The notes beneath the pieces are model-generated. The model was not told the origin of the DNA. It saw nothing but the letters and a program-made list of their open reading frames with translations, and searched no databases. The translations under genes were made by a program, and so were the position numbers. From Sphingomonas oryzagri (GTDB taxonomy: Bacteria > Pseudomonadota > Alphaproteobacteria > Sphingomonadales > Sphingomonadaceae): a DNA stretch of 64,000 bases. Positions 7,655 through 17,109 of this stretch are shown here, piece after piece (position 1 is the stretch's first letter; each line of letters begins with the position of its first letter). The stretch is taken from assembly GCF_029906645.1 (NCBI RefSeq), contig NZ_JARYGZ010000001.1:1731208-1795207 (forward strand). Direction: 5' to 3'.

Positions 7655-9765
7655 CAGAATGCCTGCCCGATCGAAATGTAGAGCGCGATCTTCGATTCAC
7701 CCTTCTGCCGGTTGATCGGCGTCGCGATGTCGAGCCGCATCGGTCCGAAATTGGTGTAGTAGCGCCCGCCGATGCCCGCGCCGTAGCGCATACCCGAGAT
7801 GCCGGGTGTGGAGCTTTCTCCCAGCCGTCCGCCGTCGAAGAAGGGCACGATCCCGAAATTGCCGAAGCGGTAGCGCACCTCGGCGGCGAACTCCGTGGAG
7901 GACAGGCCGCCGATCGGATTGTTCTGCGCGTCCTTGGGGCCGAGCTGCTGGTAGCCGAAACCGCGCACCGATCCGCCGCCTCCGACATAGATGCGCCGCG
8001 ACGGCGCGATCTCGGCGATGTCGTTCACGCCGACGATCGAGCTGACCAGCGCGCGCCCCGCCAGCACGATCGAGCTGCCGATCGGGACATAGCCGGTCAC
8101 CTGCCCGGTCAGCCGGCCATAGCCCTTCACGCCCTTGTGGATCGAGCCTTCGGGGCTGACCCGCGCCAGCACGCGAAAGCCCTTGGTCGGGTTCAGCAGG
8201 TCGTTCGAGCGATCGTACTGCACCTGCATCGGCAAGGCGGCGATCAGGTAATTCTTGCGCGGCCGGTCGCCGGTCGCGTCGAGCGCCGCGCCCTGCTCGT
8301 TCGATCCGACCAGCTCGGCGCCGTAGCTGTAGGTCCACACCTTCTGCCAGATCGGCGTCGACTGGCGGGACCAGTTGATGCCGAGGTTGATCGTCTTGGC
8401 GTCGTAGGCGTCGTAGTTGGAGCGATCGAAGCCGCCGGTGATCTGGAAGGTCTTGTCGCGCTGCCCCGCGTTGGAACGGCGGAAGGTGGCGTTGGCGCCC
8501 TGTTCCTGCGTGCCGCCGATCACGCCCAGGATCAGCGCGCCTTCGGGCGTGAACATGTTTCGGTGGGTCCAGGTGACCTCGCCCTTGATGCCCTGGCCGG
8601 TGCCATAGCCGCCCTCGGCCGCCCAGCTGCGCCACGGCCCCTTGGCCTGCGTGACCTCCAGATCGGTGATCTCGGTACCGTCGGGGGCCTTCACCCCGGT
8701 ATCGACTGGCTGCACCGCCACCGTCGAGAAGATGCCGGTGGCGACCAGCGCCTGCCTGAGATCGTCGGCCTTGCGGCTGTCGTAGAGGTCGCCCGGCTTG
8801 AAGCGCGGGAATACGGCGAGATGCTTTTCGGTGAAGATCTTGGCGCCCTTGCCCGACGGGCGCACCTTGCCGAAGCTGGAACGCGGGCCGGCGGTGAGCG
8901 GCAGGGTATAGTCGCCGGTGTGGGCCTGATCGTCGAGCAGCACGTCGCGGTCGCCGAGCTTGGCGAAGGGATAGCCCTGCTCGGGCAGCGCGAGCGAGAT
9001 CTGCGCCTCGCCGCCGGTGATTGCGATCGAGCGGATGGGATCGCCGACCTTCACCTGACCGGTCAGCGCCTTGGTGGCGATGCCGGTCGGCTCCGGCTCG
9101 GCGCCGGCGATCGCGATGCTGGAGAGGCTGTAGCGCGGGCCGGGCGTGACGCTGATCGTCGCCACCACCTGCCCCGGCTGGTTGGGCACGGCGACAACGG
9201 TAGAAGTGGCGACCCCGTCATAATAGCCTTCGGAGCGCAGCAGCTTGCCGGCAAGCGCCTCGTCATCCTTGGCGCGCGCCGTCACCTGCGCGGCGTTGGC
9301 GGCCTTCTTCTTGCCGTTCTCGAGTTCGGACAGGCTGCGGAATTCGTCCTCCAGCCCGATCTTGGACAGCCCCTCCACCTTCATCGTGTAGCGGATGCGG
9401 GTTTCCTCGGTGGTCGGCACCGCCGCCTTGCTGGTGTCCGGCGTCGGATCGAAGCCGGCGAGCGGCGGCAGCGGCTGGGCGAGCGCGGGATCGTTGGCGA
9501 CCGGCGGCGTGGCCGGCGTCGAGGGCGCCACGGTGGCCGGCGGCGCGGCCATGCTGTCGAGCGGCGGCAAAGCAGCGTTGAACGAGGGATCGCTGGCAGG
9601 ATCGACCGCTTGATCCGCTGGCGACCGGGCCGTGGGGAAAGCCGGCGCATCCTTGCGGGCGTATGCGGGCGATGCGATCGCCAGCGCCAATGCCAGGGCA
9701 GAGATCAGCGGGGTGCCGGCAGGCTCGCGAAAATCACCCCCTGAACGCACCCCATACCCCTTCAT
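7654..9765 (-). CDS. tamA: Translocation and assembly module outer-membrane protein TamA
   Basis: A BamA/TamA (Omp85) protein: POTRA-like domains in the first half and a C-terminal 16-strand barrel domain that ends with phenylalanine (IGQAF). The start at 9765 gives 703 residues with a signal peptide cut near residue 36 (after PAYA); an upstream in-frame ATG at 9897 would overlap the divergent gene and is rejected. The ribosome site is weak, so the start is not certain. Unusual is a proline/alanine-rich linker of about 85 residues between the signal peptide and the first POTRA domain. TamA sits in the outer membrane and works with TamB, encoded directly downstream. Confidence 0.9.
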   Translation of the reverse strand: MKGYGVRSGGDFREPAGTPLISALALALAIASPAYARKDAPAFPTARSPADQAVDPASDPSFNAALPPLDSMAAPPATVAPSTPATPPVANDPALAQPLPPLAGFDPTPDTSKAAVPTTEETRIRYTMKVEGLSKIGLEDEFRSLSELENGKKKAANAAQVTARAKDDEALAGKLLRSEGYYDGVATSTVVAVPNQPGQVVATISVTPGPRYSLSSIAIAGAEPEPTGIATKALTGQVKVGDPIRSIAITGGEAQISLALPEQGYPFAKLGDRDVLLDDQAHTGDYTLPLTAGPRSSFGKVRPSGKGAKIFTEKHLAVFPRFKPGDLYDSRKADDLRQALVATGIFSTVAVQPVDTGVKAPDGTEITDLEVTQAKGPWRSWAAEGGYGTGQGIKGEVTWTHRNMFTPEGALILGVIGGTQEQGANATFRRSNAGQRDKTFQITGGFDRSNYDAYDAKTINLGINWSRQSTPIWQKVWTYSYGAELVGSNEQGAALDATGDRPRKNYLIAALPMQVQYDRSNDLLNPTKGFRVLARVSPEGSIHKGVKGYGRLTGQVTGYVPIGSSIVLAGRALVSSIVGVNDIAEIAPSRRIYVGGGGSVRGFGYQQLGPKDAQNNPIGGLSSTEFAAEVRYRFGNFGIVPFFDGGRLGESSTPGISGMRYGAGIGGRYYTNFGPMRLDIATPINRQKGESKIALYISIGQAF

Positions 9766-9878
9766 CGACGCGACACGTCGCTCCCGTTGGGCCAACGTCG
9801 CACCGCAGCAACGGTTCCGATCAAAGTTAACAGCCTGTCCCGGCGGAAATATCAAGCGGCTCGCGCATTGAGGAGACC

Positions 9879-10811
9879 ATGCAGGACGAGACCGCACCCG
9901 CCCCGCACCGCCACCGGCTGGAGCGTACCCGCGATTTCGCGCATCGCGCGGAGAAAGCCGGCAAGGGCTTCTTCGGCACGCTGATCGCGAAGATCAGCCG
10001 CGACAATGTCGCGCTGATGGCGGCCGGTGTCGCCTTCTACTGCTTCCTGTCGCTGGTGCCTTTGCTCGCCGCCGTGATCCTCACCTACGGGCTGATCGCC
10101 GATCCGGCGACCGTCGCCGACCATATCCGCACGATCATCACCGTGGTGCCGAAGGACGCAGCCAAGCTGATCCTCGACCAGCTCGTCGCGGTGGTGACGG
10201 CGTCGTCCGGCAAGACCGGCTTCGGGCTGATCGTCGCGCTGCTGATCGCGGTCTACGGCGCCACCCGCGCCTCCACCGCGATCATGGCGGCGCTCAACGT
10301 CATCTACGGCCAGCAGGACGAGGGGCGCGGGTTCATCATGGGCACGTTCGTGTCGATGGGGATCATCGTCGGCGCGGTCGGCGTGGCGGTGACCGGGCTG
10401 ATCTCCGCGACCATACTCGGCTGGCTGCAGACGGTGCTGACCAGCCTCGGCCCGGTGGCGCTGATCGTGATCAAGGTCGGTACGTGGATCGTCGCCGCCC
10501 TGCTGGCCAGCGCGGCGATCGGCGGCGCCTACCGCTTCGGCCCCAACCGCGCGCCGACCGGCTGGCAGTGGATCAGCATGGGATCAGGGATCGCCACCCT
10601 GCTGTGGCTGGCGGCGACGGTGGGCCTTGGCCTCTACGTCTCCAGCTTCGGCAATTACAACGCCACCTACGGGTCGCTGAGCGCGGTGGTGGTGCTGCTG
10701 ATGTGGTTCTACGTCTCGGCCTACGCGATCCTGCTGGGTGCCACGATCAACGCGATCCTGTGGCCGCAGAAGCGCCGGAAGAAACTGGCGGAAGCGCAGG
10801 CGGCATCCTGA
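9879..10811 (+). CDS. YihY/BrkB family inner-membrane protein
   Basis: 310 residues with about six hydrophobic segments and the family's characteristic early stretch NVALMAAGVAFYCFLSLVPL and the later WFYVSAYAILLGATINA. The family was once called RNase BN by error; its role in the membrane is not well defined. A GAGGAGA ribosome site precedes the ATG. The gene diverges from tamA. Just after its stop codon comes a family A palindrome. Confidence 0.88.
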   Translation: MQDETAPAPHRHRLERTRDFAHRAEKAGKGFFGTLIAKISRDNVALMAAGVAFYCFLSLVPLLAAVILTYGLIADPATVADHIRTIITVVPKDAAKLILDQLVAVVTASSGKTGFGLIVALLIAVYGATRASTAIMAALNVIYGQQDEGRGFIMGTFVSMGIIVGAVGVAVTGLISATILGWLQTVLTSLGPVALIVIKVGTWIVAALLASAAIGGAYRFGPNRAPTGWQWISMGSGIATLLWLAATVGLGLYVSSFGNYNATYGSLSAVVVLLMWFYVSAYAILLGATINAILWPQKRRKKLAEAQAAS

Positions 10812-10814
10812 CCG

Positions 10815-10946
10815 ATCCTCCCCCGCCAGGGGAAGGTGGCGCCCCTCGGGCGTCGGAGGGGGAAGACGGCGGGGCCGTGTCGGGAACTCCGCCGCCCTCC
10901 CCCTCCGTCAGGCTTCGCCTGCCACCTCCCCCTGGCGGGGGAGGAT
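10815..10946. repeat. Dispersed intergenic palindrome, family A copy 2
   Basis: Perfect 18-base arms, ATCCTCCCCCGCCAGGGG at 10815-10832 and its complement at 10929-10946. The right part (10908-10946) is also translated as the C-terminus of the minus-strand small membrane protein. Confidence 0.88.
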
Positions 10947-11156
10947 TTCGTCTTCGGCGTCCGCTTTCTCGATCTCGCGCCACACCAGGAATGCGCCCAG
11001 CGCCGCGACCGCCAGCCCGATCGGGCGGCGGCCCCTCGTCAGCATCAGCGATGCCCCACTCGTCAGCAAAGCGGCGGGAATCGTGCCGATCGTCGCCACT
11101 CCCGCCTTCTTCCGGACGAAACCGACCAGCGCCGATGTCGCCAACCCCCTGATCAT
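10908..11156 (-). CDS. Small membrane protein whose C-terminus is encoded in a palindromic repeat
   Basis: 82 residues with a strong ribosome site (GGGGAGA, 7 bases before ATG). Two hydrophobic stretches, about residues 20-38 and 44-60, flank a short Arg-rich loop (TRGRRP), so it is probably a two-pass inner-membrane protein. I do not recognise a family with certainty. The last 13 or so residues (ILPRQGEVAGEA) and the stop codon fall inside family A repeat copy 2, so the original end of the gene was probably replaced by the element. A possible EcfG-type promoter lies upstream. Confidence 0.6.
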   Translation of the reverse strand: MIRGLATSALVGFVRKKAGVATIGTIPAALLTSGASLMLTRGRRPIGLAVAALGAFLVWREIEKADAEDEILPRQGEVAGEA

Positions 11157-11185
11157 GACCGTATCTCCCCGGTGGACACGCTACC

Positions 11186-11210
11186 ATCGCTTGCGCGACG
11201 ATCCGGTTCC
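11186..11210 (-). promoter_or_regulatory. Possible EcfG-type promoter of the small membrane protein gene
   Basis: On the minus strand GGAAC (11210-11206) is followed after 16 bases by CGAT (11189-11186); the EcfG consensus is GGAAC, 16-17 bases, CGTT. The -35 box matches exactly and the -10 has one mismatch. The start codon is about 30 bases downstream. Motif match only. Confidence 0.3.
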
Positions 11211-11242
11211 GCGCAATAGGATCGCGTCGGGGGATTTTGCGT

Positions 11243-11992
11243 ATGCACGAGCCTGTTCACCACTATCTCGATCCCTTTCTCGACAAGATCGAGACACGGG
11301 ACAAGCTGACCGAGGATGAGAAGGCGGCACTGCGCGCCCTGCCTCAGAAACTGGTCCGCACCGCCGCGCGCAGCCGCATCGTCGAGGAGGGCGAGAAGCC
11401 CACCCACGCCTGCATGGTGCTGGAAGGGATCGTCTACCGATCCAAGATCGCATCGACCGGGCGGCGCCAGATCATCTCCTTCCATGTGCCGGGCGACATG
11501 GTCGATCTGCACACCGTGCTGTTCAAGGTCGCCGATCATACGATCGAGACGGTGCGCAACGCGGCTGTCGTGCTGGTGCCGCACAAGGCGATCCTGGAAA
11601 CCGCAGAGGAGGTGCCGGCACTGGGCCGCGCCTTCTGGTACGACACGCTGCTCGATGCCTCGATCCAGCGCGAGGCGCTGCTCAACATCGGCCGGCGGGA
11701 CGCGCGCAGCCGCACTGCGCACCTGTTCTGCGAGCTGGCCGTCCGTCTGAAGCGGGTAGGCCTCGTCACCAACGGCAGTTTCGAGCTGCCGATCACCCAG
11801 ACCGACATCGCCGACGCGCTGGGCGTGACCCCGATCCACACCAACCGAGTGCTCGCCCAGTTCCGCAAGCAGGGCCTGATCACGGCGACCGGCAAGTCCG
11901 TCACCATCCACGACTGGCGCGCGCTGGTCGCGATCGGCGACTTCGACGCCACCTATCTCCACCTAGAGGGGCCGTCCGACCTGCATCTCTGA
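11243..11992 (+). CDS. Crp/Fnr-family transcriptional regulator
   Basis: 249 residues: an N-terminal cyclic-nucleotide-binding-like beta roll (about residues 35-130, with GDMVDLHTVLF) and a C-terminal Crp-type winged helix beginning near residue 182 (LPITQTDIADALG, then a recognition helix with HTNRVLAQF). There is no Fnr-type N-terminal cysteine cluster, so it is not an obvious oxygen sensor. The ATG at 11243 has GGGGGA 8 bases upstream; a TTG two codons earlier is possible. The stop overlaps the dinB start (TGATG), which ties its expression to DNA polymerase IV. Confidence 0.88.
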   Translation: MHEPVHHYLDPFLDKIETRDKLTEDEKAALRALPQKLVRTAARSRIVEEGEKPTHACMVLEGIVYRSKIASTGRRQIISFHVPGDMVDLHTVLFKVADHTIETVRNAAVVLVPHKAILETAEEVPALGRAFWYDTLLDASIQREALLNIGRRDARSRTAHLFCELAVRLKRVGLVTNGSFELPITQTDIADALGVTPIHTNRVLAQFRKQGLITATGKSVTIHDWRALVAIGDFDATYLHLEGPSDLHL

Positions 11993-13077
11993 TGGACGAT
12001 AGCGGACCGCCGGTCCGGCGGATCATTCACGTGGATATGGACGCCTTCTATGCGTCGGTCGAGCAGCGCGATAATCCCGAACTGAAAGGGCATCCCGTCG
12101 CGGTCGGCGGATCGCGGGAGCGCGGCGTGGTGGCGGCGGCCAGCTATGAGGCGCGCGTGTTCGGGGTACGCTCGGCCATGCCGTCCTCCCGCGCGCGGCG
12201 GCTATGCCCGGATCTGATCTTCGTGAAGCCCCGCTTCGAGGTCTATCGCGACGTCTCGCGCCAGATCCGCGCCATCTTCGCGCGCTACACCGCGCTGATC
12301 GAGCCGCTGTCGCTCGACGAGGCCTATCTCGACGTCACCGCCGACATGGCCGGCCTGGGCTCCGCCACCGCGACCGCCGAACGCATCCGCGCCGAGATCC
12401 GCGCGGAAACCGGCCTCACCGCGTCGGCGGGCGTCTCCTACAACAAGTTCATCGCCAAGATGGCGTCGGACCAGAACAAGCCCGACGGTCTGTGCGTCAT
12501 CCCCCCGCACAAGGGTCCGGACTTCGTCGCCTCGCTGCCGGTCAAGCGCTTCTACGGCGTCGGCCCGCGCACCGCCGAGAAGATGGCGCGGCTCGGCATC
12601 GAGACTGGCGCGGATTTGCGCGCACAGTCATTGGAATGGCTCAACCGCAATTTCGGCAGCTGGGGCGACTATCTCCACGGCGCCGCGCGCGGGATCGACC
12701 ATCGCGAGGTGAGGAACGATCGCCCGCGCAAGTCGGTGGGGGCGGAGAACACCTTTTTCCGCGATCTCGTCAGCCCCACCGAACTGATCGAGGCGCTGGA
12801 CGAGATCATCGACACCGTCTGGCCGCGCATCGAGAAATCGGAATCGCGCGGCCGCACGATCACCCTCAAGCTGCGCTACAATGACTTCCACACCATCACA
12901 CGCGCGAAGAGCTTCGCCGAGCCGGTACGAGACCGGGCGCAGTTCACCGAGGCGGGGCACGCACTGCTGCTGGCACTCTGCCCGGTCGATCGGCCGATCC
13001 GCCTGCTCGGCCTCACCCTCTCAGGCCTCGAGCAGCCCGACGATCCTCGAGCGGGGCAATTGGATCTGGGGCTATAG
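11992..13077 (+). CDS. dinB: DNA polymerase IV (Y family)
   Basis: 361 residues, normal length. The catalytic acidic residues are present: Asp15 in HVDMDAFYASVEQRD and Asp109-Glu110 in SLDEAYLDVT. The little finger domain follows. This polymerase copies past damaged or misaligned bases with low fidelity; it lacks an obvious C-terminal clamp motif beyond QLDLGL, which is a plausible beta-clamp-binding pentapeptide (QLDLGL matches the QL-x-L-[FL] type). It is translationally coupled to the Crp/Fnr gene, rather than having its own LexA-type promoter that I can see. Confidence 0.95.
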   Translation: MDDSGPPVRRIIHVDMDAFYASVEQRDNPELKGHPVAVGGSRERGVVAAASYEARVFGVRSAMPSSRARRLCPDLIFVKPRFEVYRDVSRQIRAIFARYTALIEPLSLDEAYLDVTADMAGLGSATATAERIRAEIRAETGLTASAGVSYNKFIAKMASDQNKPDGLCVIPPHKGPDFVASLPVKRFYGVGPRTAEKMARLGIETGADLRAQSLEWLNRNFGSWGDYLHGAARGIDHREVRNDRPRKSVGAENTFFRDLVSPTELIEALDEIIDTVWPRIEKSESRGRTITLKLRYNDFHTITRAKSFAEPVRDRAQFTEAGHALLLALCPVDRPIRLLGLTLSGLEQPDDPRAGQLDLGL

Positions 13078-13082
13078 TATAA

Positions 13083-13212
13083 ATCCTCTCCCGCCAGGGG
13101 GAGGTGGCACGCGAAGCGTGACGGAGGGGGCGGGCTGCGGAGTTCCCGAGACGGCACCGCCGCCCTCCCCCTCCGAAGCCTGCGGCCCCACCTCCCCCGG
13201 GCAGGGGAGGAT
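13083..13212. repeat. Dispersed intergenic palindrome, family A copy 3
   Basis: Begins ATCCTCTCCCGCCAGGGGGA and ends with GGGCAGGGGAGGAT, near-perfect inverted arms. The interior carries GCGAAGCGTGACGG and CTCCGAAGCC, shared in style with the other copies. It fills the gap between converging dinB and the malic enzyme gene. Confidence 0.85.
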
Positions 13213-13219
13213 TGCGGCG

Positions 13220-15496
13220 TTATCCCTCGTCGGAACTGTTCGCCGCCGCCGCCGCCAGCGCCGTCATGTTGACGATGCCGCGCGCCGTCGTGCTGGCGGT
13301 CAGCACATGCACCGGCTTTGACATGCCGAGCAAAGCCGGCCCGACCGGCAGCGCGTTGGTCGCCGCCGCCAGCAGGGTGAAGGCGATGTTGGCGGCATCC
13401 AGCGTCGGCATCACCAGCAGGTTGGCGCTGCCCTTCAGCGTGCTCGATCCGACGAGGATGTCGCGGATCGCCGGGATCAGGGCGGAATCGGCGTGCATCT
13501 CGCCGTCGATCTCCAGCTCGGGCGCATCCTCGCGGATGTGCTTCAGCGCCTTGCGCATCTTCTTGGCGGAGGGCGAGTTGGACGCGCCGAAATTGCTGTG
13601 GCTGAGCAGCGCCGCGCGCGGCGTAATGCCGAAGCGGCGCACGGCGTCGGCCGCCAGCAGCGTCATCTCCGCGATCTCCTGCGCGTCGGGATCGACGTTC
13701 ATGTGCGTGTCGCAGAAGAACAGGGTCCGGTCGCCGACGATCAGCGCCGACATCGCATAGACACGCTTCAGGCCCGGCAGGCGCGGGATGATCGGCAACA
13801 CGTCGGCGGTCTGCTGCCACCAGTCGGCGGTGCCGCCGCACAAAGCCGCATCGACCAGCCCCTCGTTCAGCAGCATCGCCGCCGTGATCGCCGGGCGCCG
13901 ACGGACGCGATAGGCCGACGCGCCGGGCGTGACGCCGCGCCGCTCGACCAATCGGCAATAGGCGGCCTCGAGGCGCGGGATCTCCGCCTCCTCGCTCAGC
14001 GGATCGAAGATATCGAAATCTCGACCCTCGACCATGCGCAGGCCGAGCGCCTTGATCTTGCGCACGAGTATCTCGCGCCGGGCAACCAGCACCGGGCGTG
14101 CCAGCTTCTCGTCGATCACGACCTGCGCGGCGCGCAGCACCCGCTCGTCCTCGCCCTCGGCATAGGCGACCTTCTTGAGCGACGCGCGCGCCTGCTCGAA
14201 CACCGGATGCATCAGCTGGCCGGAACGATAGGCGAAGCGCATGAGCTGCTGCTCATAGGCCGGAAAATCGTCGATCGGGTGCTTGGCCACGCCCGTGCGC
14301 ATCGCCGCCCGCGCCACCGCCGGCGCGACCAGCAAGGCGAGGCGCGGATCGAACGGCTTGGGGATGATATAGTCCGGCCCGAACAGCATCTGCGCGCCGC
14401 CATAGGCACGCGCCACGCTCTCGTCCGGCTCGATGCGGGCCAGCTCGGCGATCGCCTCGACCGCGGCGACCTCCATCTCGGCGTTGATCGTCGTCGCCCC
14501 GCAATCGAGCGCGCCCCGGAAGATGTAGGGGAAGCACAGCACGTTGTTGACTTGGTTCGGATAATCCGAACGGCCAGTCGCCATGATCGCATCGGGGCGG
14601 ATCTGCCTGACGATCTCGGGGCGCACTTCCGGCTCGGGATTGGCGAGCGCGAGGATCAGCGGCTTCTCCGCCAGCAGCGGCAGCCACTCCTCCTTCAGCA
14701 CCTTCGGCGCGGAGAGGCCCAGGAAAACGTCGGCACCCGCGATCACGTCGCCCAGCGTGCGGGCGTTGGTCTCGCGCGCGAACGGCTCCAGCTCCGGCGT
14801 CAGCCCCTCGCGGCCCTTGTAGACCACGCCCTTGATGTCGGTGAGCGTCACATTGTCCTGCGGCAGGCCCATCGAGATGAGCAGCCGCACGCAGGCCATC
14901 GCCGCAGCGCCCGCGCCCGACGTCACCACCTTCACGTCGGCCAGCGTCTTGCCCTGGAGAAGCAGGCCGTTCCGAACGGCCGCCGCGCAGACGATCGCGG
15001 TGCCGTGCTGATCGTCGTGGAAGACCGGGATGTTCATCCGCTCGCGCAGCTTCGCCTCGATCGCGAAGCATTCCGGCGCCTTGATGTCCTCCAGGTTGAT
15101 CGCGCCGAAGGTCGGCTCCAGCGCCGCCACCACGTCGACGAAGCGATCGATGTCGGTCTCGTCCACCTCGATGTCGAAGACGTCGATCCCGGCGAACTTC
15201 TTGAAGAGCACGGCCTTGCCCTCCATCACCGGCTTGGAGGCGAGCGCGCCGATATTGCCGAGACCCAGCACCGCCGTGCCGTTCGACACCACGCCGACGA
15301 GGTTGGCCCGCGCGGTATAATCCCGCGCCTTGTCCGGGTCCGCCGCGATGTCGAGGCAGGGCGCGGCCACGCCCGGCGAGTAAGCGAGCGCGAGATCGCG
15401 CTGCGTCTCCATCCGCTTGGTCGGCTCGATGGTGAGCTTACCGGGGCGCGGCTCGCGGTGATAGCTGAGCGCGGACTGGCGGAGCGTCTCGTCCAT
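13220..15496 (-). CDS. maeB: NADP-dependent malic enzyme with C-terminal phosphotransacetylase domain
   Basis: 758 residues in the standard three-part MaeB layout: malic enzyme N-terminal domain (about 15-150, with [10 protein letters not shown] and [17 protein letters not shown]), NAD(P)-binding domain (about 160-400, with [14 protein letters not shown]) and a phosphate acetyl/butyryltransferase domain (about 430-758). It decarboxylates malate to pyruvate with reduction of NADP; the C-terminal domain is usually regulatory rather than catalytic. The start at 15496 has GGAG upstream and the usual N-terminus; the longer upstream reading is not credible. Confidence 0.95.
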   Translation of the reverse strand: MDETLRQSALSYHREPRPGKLTIEPTKRMETQRDLALAYSPGVAAPCLDIAADPDKARDYTARANLVGVVSNGTAVLGLGNIGALASKPVMEGKAVLFKKFAGIDVFDIEVDETDIDRFVDVVAALEPTFGAINLEDIKAPECFAIEAKLRERMNIPVFHDDQHGTAIVCAAAVRNGLLLQGKTLADVKVVTSGAGAAAMACVRLLISMGLPQDNVTLTDIKGVVYKGREGLTPELEPFARETNARTLGDVIAGADVFLGLSAPKVLKEEWLPLLAEKPLILALANPEPEVRPEIVRQIRPDAIMATGRSDYPNQVNNVLCFPYIFRGALDCGATTINAEMEVAAVEAIAELARIEPDESVARAYGGAQMLFGPDYIIPKPFDPRLALLVAPAVARAAMRTGVAKHPIDDFPAYEQQLMRFAYRSGQLMHPVFEQARASLKKVAYAEGEDERVLRAAQVVIDEKLARPVLVARREILVRKIKALGLRMVEGRDFDIFDPLSEEAEIPRLEAAYCRLVERRGVTPGASAYRVRRRPAITAAMLLNEGLVDAALCGGTADWWQQTADVLPIIPRLPGLKRVYAMSALIVGDRTLFFCDTHMNVDPDAQEIAEMTLLAADAVRRFGITPRAALLSHSNFGASNSPSAKKMRKALKHIREDAPELEIDGEMHADSALIPAIRDILVGSSTLKGSANLLVMPTLDAANIAFTLLAAATNALPVGPALLGMSKPVHVLTASTTARGIVNMTALAAAAANSSDEG

Positions 15497-15651
15497 GATG
15501 TCTCCAGAAGGCAGGGCTTGGCGCGTCCCATAGCCGTAGCGTCCGGGCGGGTGAACCCGCTTATCGGGAAAGTTTGCACGCCCTCTGGCGCAGCCGTCCG
15601 CGCGATCCCATCTGCCCGCCATCGCAAGAGACGAGGAAGGGGAGCGATCGT

Positions 15652-16344
15652 ATGATCGACCTGTATTACTGGACCACGCCGAACGGCCACAAGATCACGA
15701 TGTTTCTGGAGGAAGCCGGCCTCCCCTATCGCATCCACCCCGTGAACATCGGCAAAGGCGAGCAGTTCGCGCCGGATTTCCTGTCCATCGCCCCCAACAA
15801 CCGCATCCCCGCCATCGTCGACAACGAACCCAAGGGCGGCGGCGCCCCAATCCCGCTGTTCGAGAGCGGCGCGATCCTGCTCTACCTCGCCGACAAGATC
15901 GGGCGTTTCGTGCCGTCCGACCCGCACGGACGCGCGGAGGTGCTGCAGTGGCTGTTCTGGCAGATGGGCGGGCTTGGCCCGATGGCCGGGCAGAATCATC
16001 ATTTCAGCGCCTATGCGCCCGAGAAGATCCCCTACGCGATCGATCGCTACGTGCGCGAGACGCGGCGGCTCTACGGCGTGATGGACAAGCGGCTGGCGGA
16101 CCGCGCCTTCCTGGCCGGCGACAGCTATTCGATCGCCGACATGGCCTGCTATCCGTGGATCGTCCCCCATGAGCGGCAGGGACAGGATCTTGCCGACACG
16201 CCGAACCTCAAGCGCTGGTTCGATGCGATCGCCGAACGCTCGGCGACCCGGCGCGCTTATGCGCTGTCGGACACGATCAACACGGTTCCCAGCGTCAGCG
16301 ACGAGGAAAGCCGGAAGATCCTGTTCGGCCAGGGGGCTAAGTAA
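15652..16344 (+). CDS. Glutathione S-transferase, YfcG/Ure2p-like (Nu class)
   Basis: 230 residues. Near the N-terminus TTPNGHKITMFLEEAGL has the Thr-x-Asn motif that replaces the catalytic Tyr/Ser/Cys in YfcG-type enzymes. The cis-proline NNRIPAIVD and ESGAILLYLADK contact glutathione, and the C-terminal all-helical domain contains WQMGGLGPMAGQ. Members act as disulfide-bond reductases or peroxidases using glutathione in the cytoplasm. A GGAAGGGGAG ribosome site precedes the ATG. It is divergent from maeB. Confidence 0.92.
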   Translation: MIDLYYWTTPNGHKITMFLEEAGLPYRIHPVNIGKGEQFAPDFLSIAPNNRIPAIVDNEPKGGGAPIPLFESGAILLYLADKIGRFVPSDPHGRAEVLQWLFWQMGGLGPMAGQNHHFSAYAPEKIPYAIDRYVRETRRLYGVMDKRLADRAFLAGDSYSIADMACYPWIVPHERQGQDLADTPNLKRWFDAIAERSATRRAYALSDTINTVPSVSDEESRKILFGQGAK

Positions 16345-16347
16345 CCT

Positions 16348-16494
16348 CTTCCTCCCTGCGCGAAGCGTGGGGAGGGGGACCGCTCGCGCAGCGAGTGGTG
16401 GAGGGGCCGCCGGCGAAGACGGCGGTGTGCCACCGCCGCCCGTCCACCACCCTGCGGGTGGTCCCCCTCCCCATCTGTGATGGGGAGGATGAAG
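16348..16494. repeat. Dispersed intergenic palindrome, family A copy 4
   Basis: Left end CTTCCTCCCTGCGCGAAGCG closely matches copy 1; right end GATGGGGAGGATGAAG pairs with it. Internal hairpins include GACCGCTCGCGCAGCGAGTG and CCACCCTGCGGGTGG. It ends exactly at the stop codon of modC. Confidence 0.85.
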
Positions 16495-17109
16495 TCAGGC
16501 CATCTCCACAACATGCGCGGCGAGGCGATCGACCTCGCCGCGATCGTGGCTGACGTAGAGGATCGGCAGGCCGAGTTCGTCGCGCACGCGCTCGATCAGC
16601 GCCATGATCTCCTGCCGCCTTGCGACGTCGAGCGAGGCCAGCGGTTCGTCCATCAGCAGGAAGCGCGGGCCGGACAGCAGCGCGCGCCCGATCGCCACCC
16701 GCTGCGCCTCGCCCCCCGAAAGGGTGCGCGGCCAGCGATCGAGCAGATGCGCGATGCCGAGGAAGTCGGCGATCTCGTCCAGCCCCATACTGACACCCCC
16801 GGCGCGCCGCGCGCCGTAGAGCAGGTTGCCGCGCACCCGGTAATGCGGGAACAGCCGCGCATCCTGAAACACATAGCCGGCGGCACGGCGATCGGCGGGA
16901 ACGTTCACGCCCTCGCCGAACAAGGTCTCGCCACCGACCCGGACGTGCCCTGCATCGGGCCGGATCAGCCCCGCCACCATCGCCAGCACGCTCGATTTGC
17001 CGGCGCCCGACGGGCCGAACAGGGCGGTCAGCCCCGCCCCGCTCGAAAAGCGCACGGCCACCTCGGTATCCGGCCCCATCCGGCGGCGGACATCGACATC
17101 AAAGGACAT
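16495..17109 (-). CDS. modC: Molybdate ABC transporter ATP-binding protein (short form)
   Basis: Complete ABC ATPase: Walker A GPSGAGKS (about residues 32-39), Q-loop in YVFQDARLFPH, signature LSGGEAQRVAIGRALL, Walker B FLLMDEPLASLD and switch His in YVSHDRGEVD. At 204 residues it stops right after the nucleotide-binding domain; most ModC proteins are about 350 residues with a C-terminal TOBE (molybdate-binding) domain. The gene overlaps modB by 11 bases. The repeat abuts its stop codon, so loss of the C-terminal domain by insertion is one possible origin, but a naturally short form is equally possible. Confidence 0.92.
   Translation of the reverse strand: MSFDVDVRRRMGPDTEVAVRFSSGAGLTALFGPSGAGKSSVLAMVAGLIRPDAGHVRVGGETLFGEGVNVPADRRAAGYVFQDARLFPHYRVRGNLLYGARRAGGVSMGLDEIADFLGIAHLLDRWPRTLSGGEAQRVAIGRALLSGPRFLLMDEPLASLDVARRQEIMALIERVRDELGLPILYVSHDRGEVDRLAAHVVEMA

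Noticed and set aside
3407..7681. A 1424-codon open frame on the plus strand opposite tamB
   Set aside because: Same effect: arginine-rich, no recognisable domains; tamB on the minus strand is well supported.
9765..9897. The longer N-terminus of TamA starting at 9897
   Set aside because: It would overlap the divergent BrkB gene and places 44 residues before the signal peptide.
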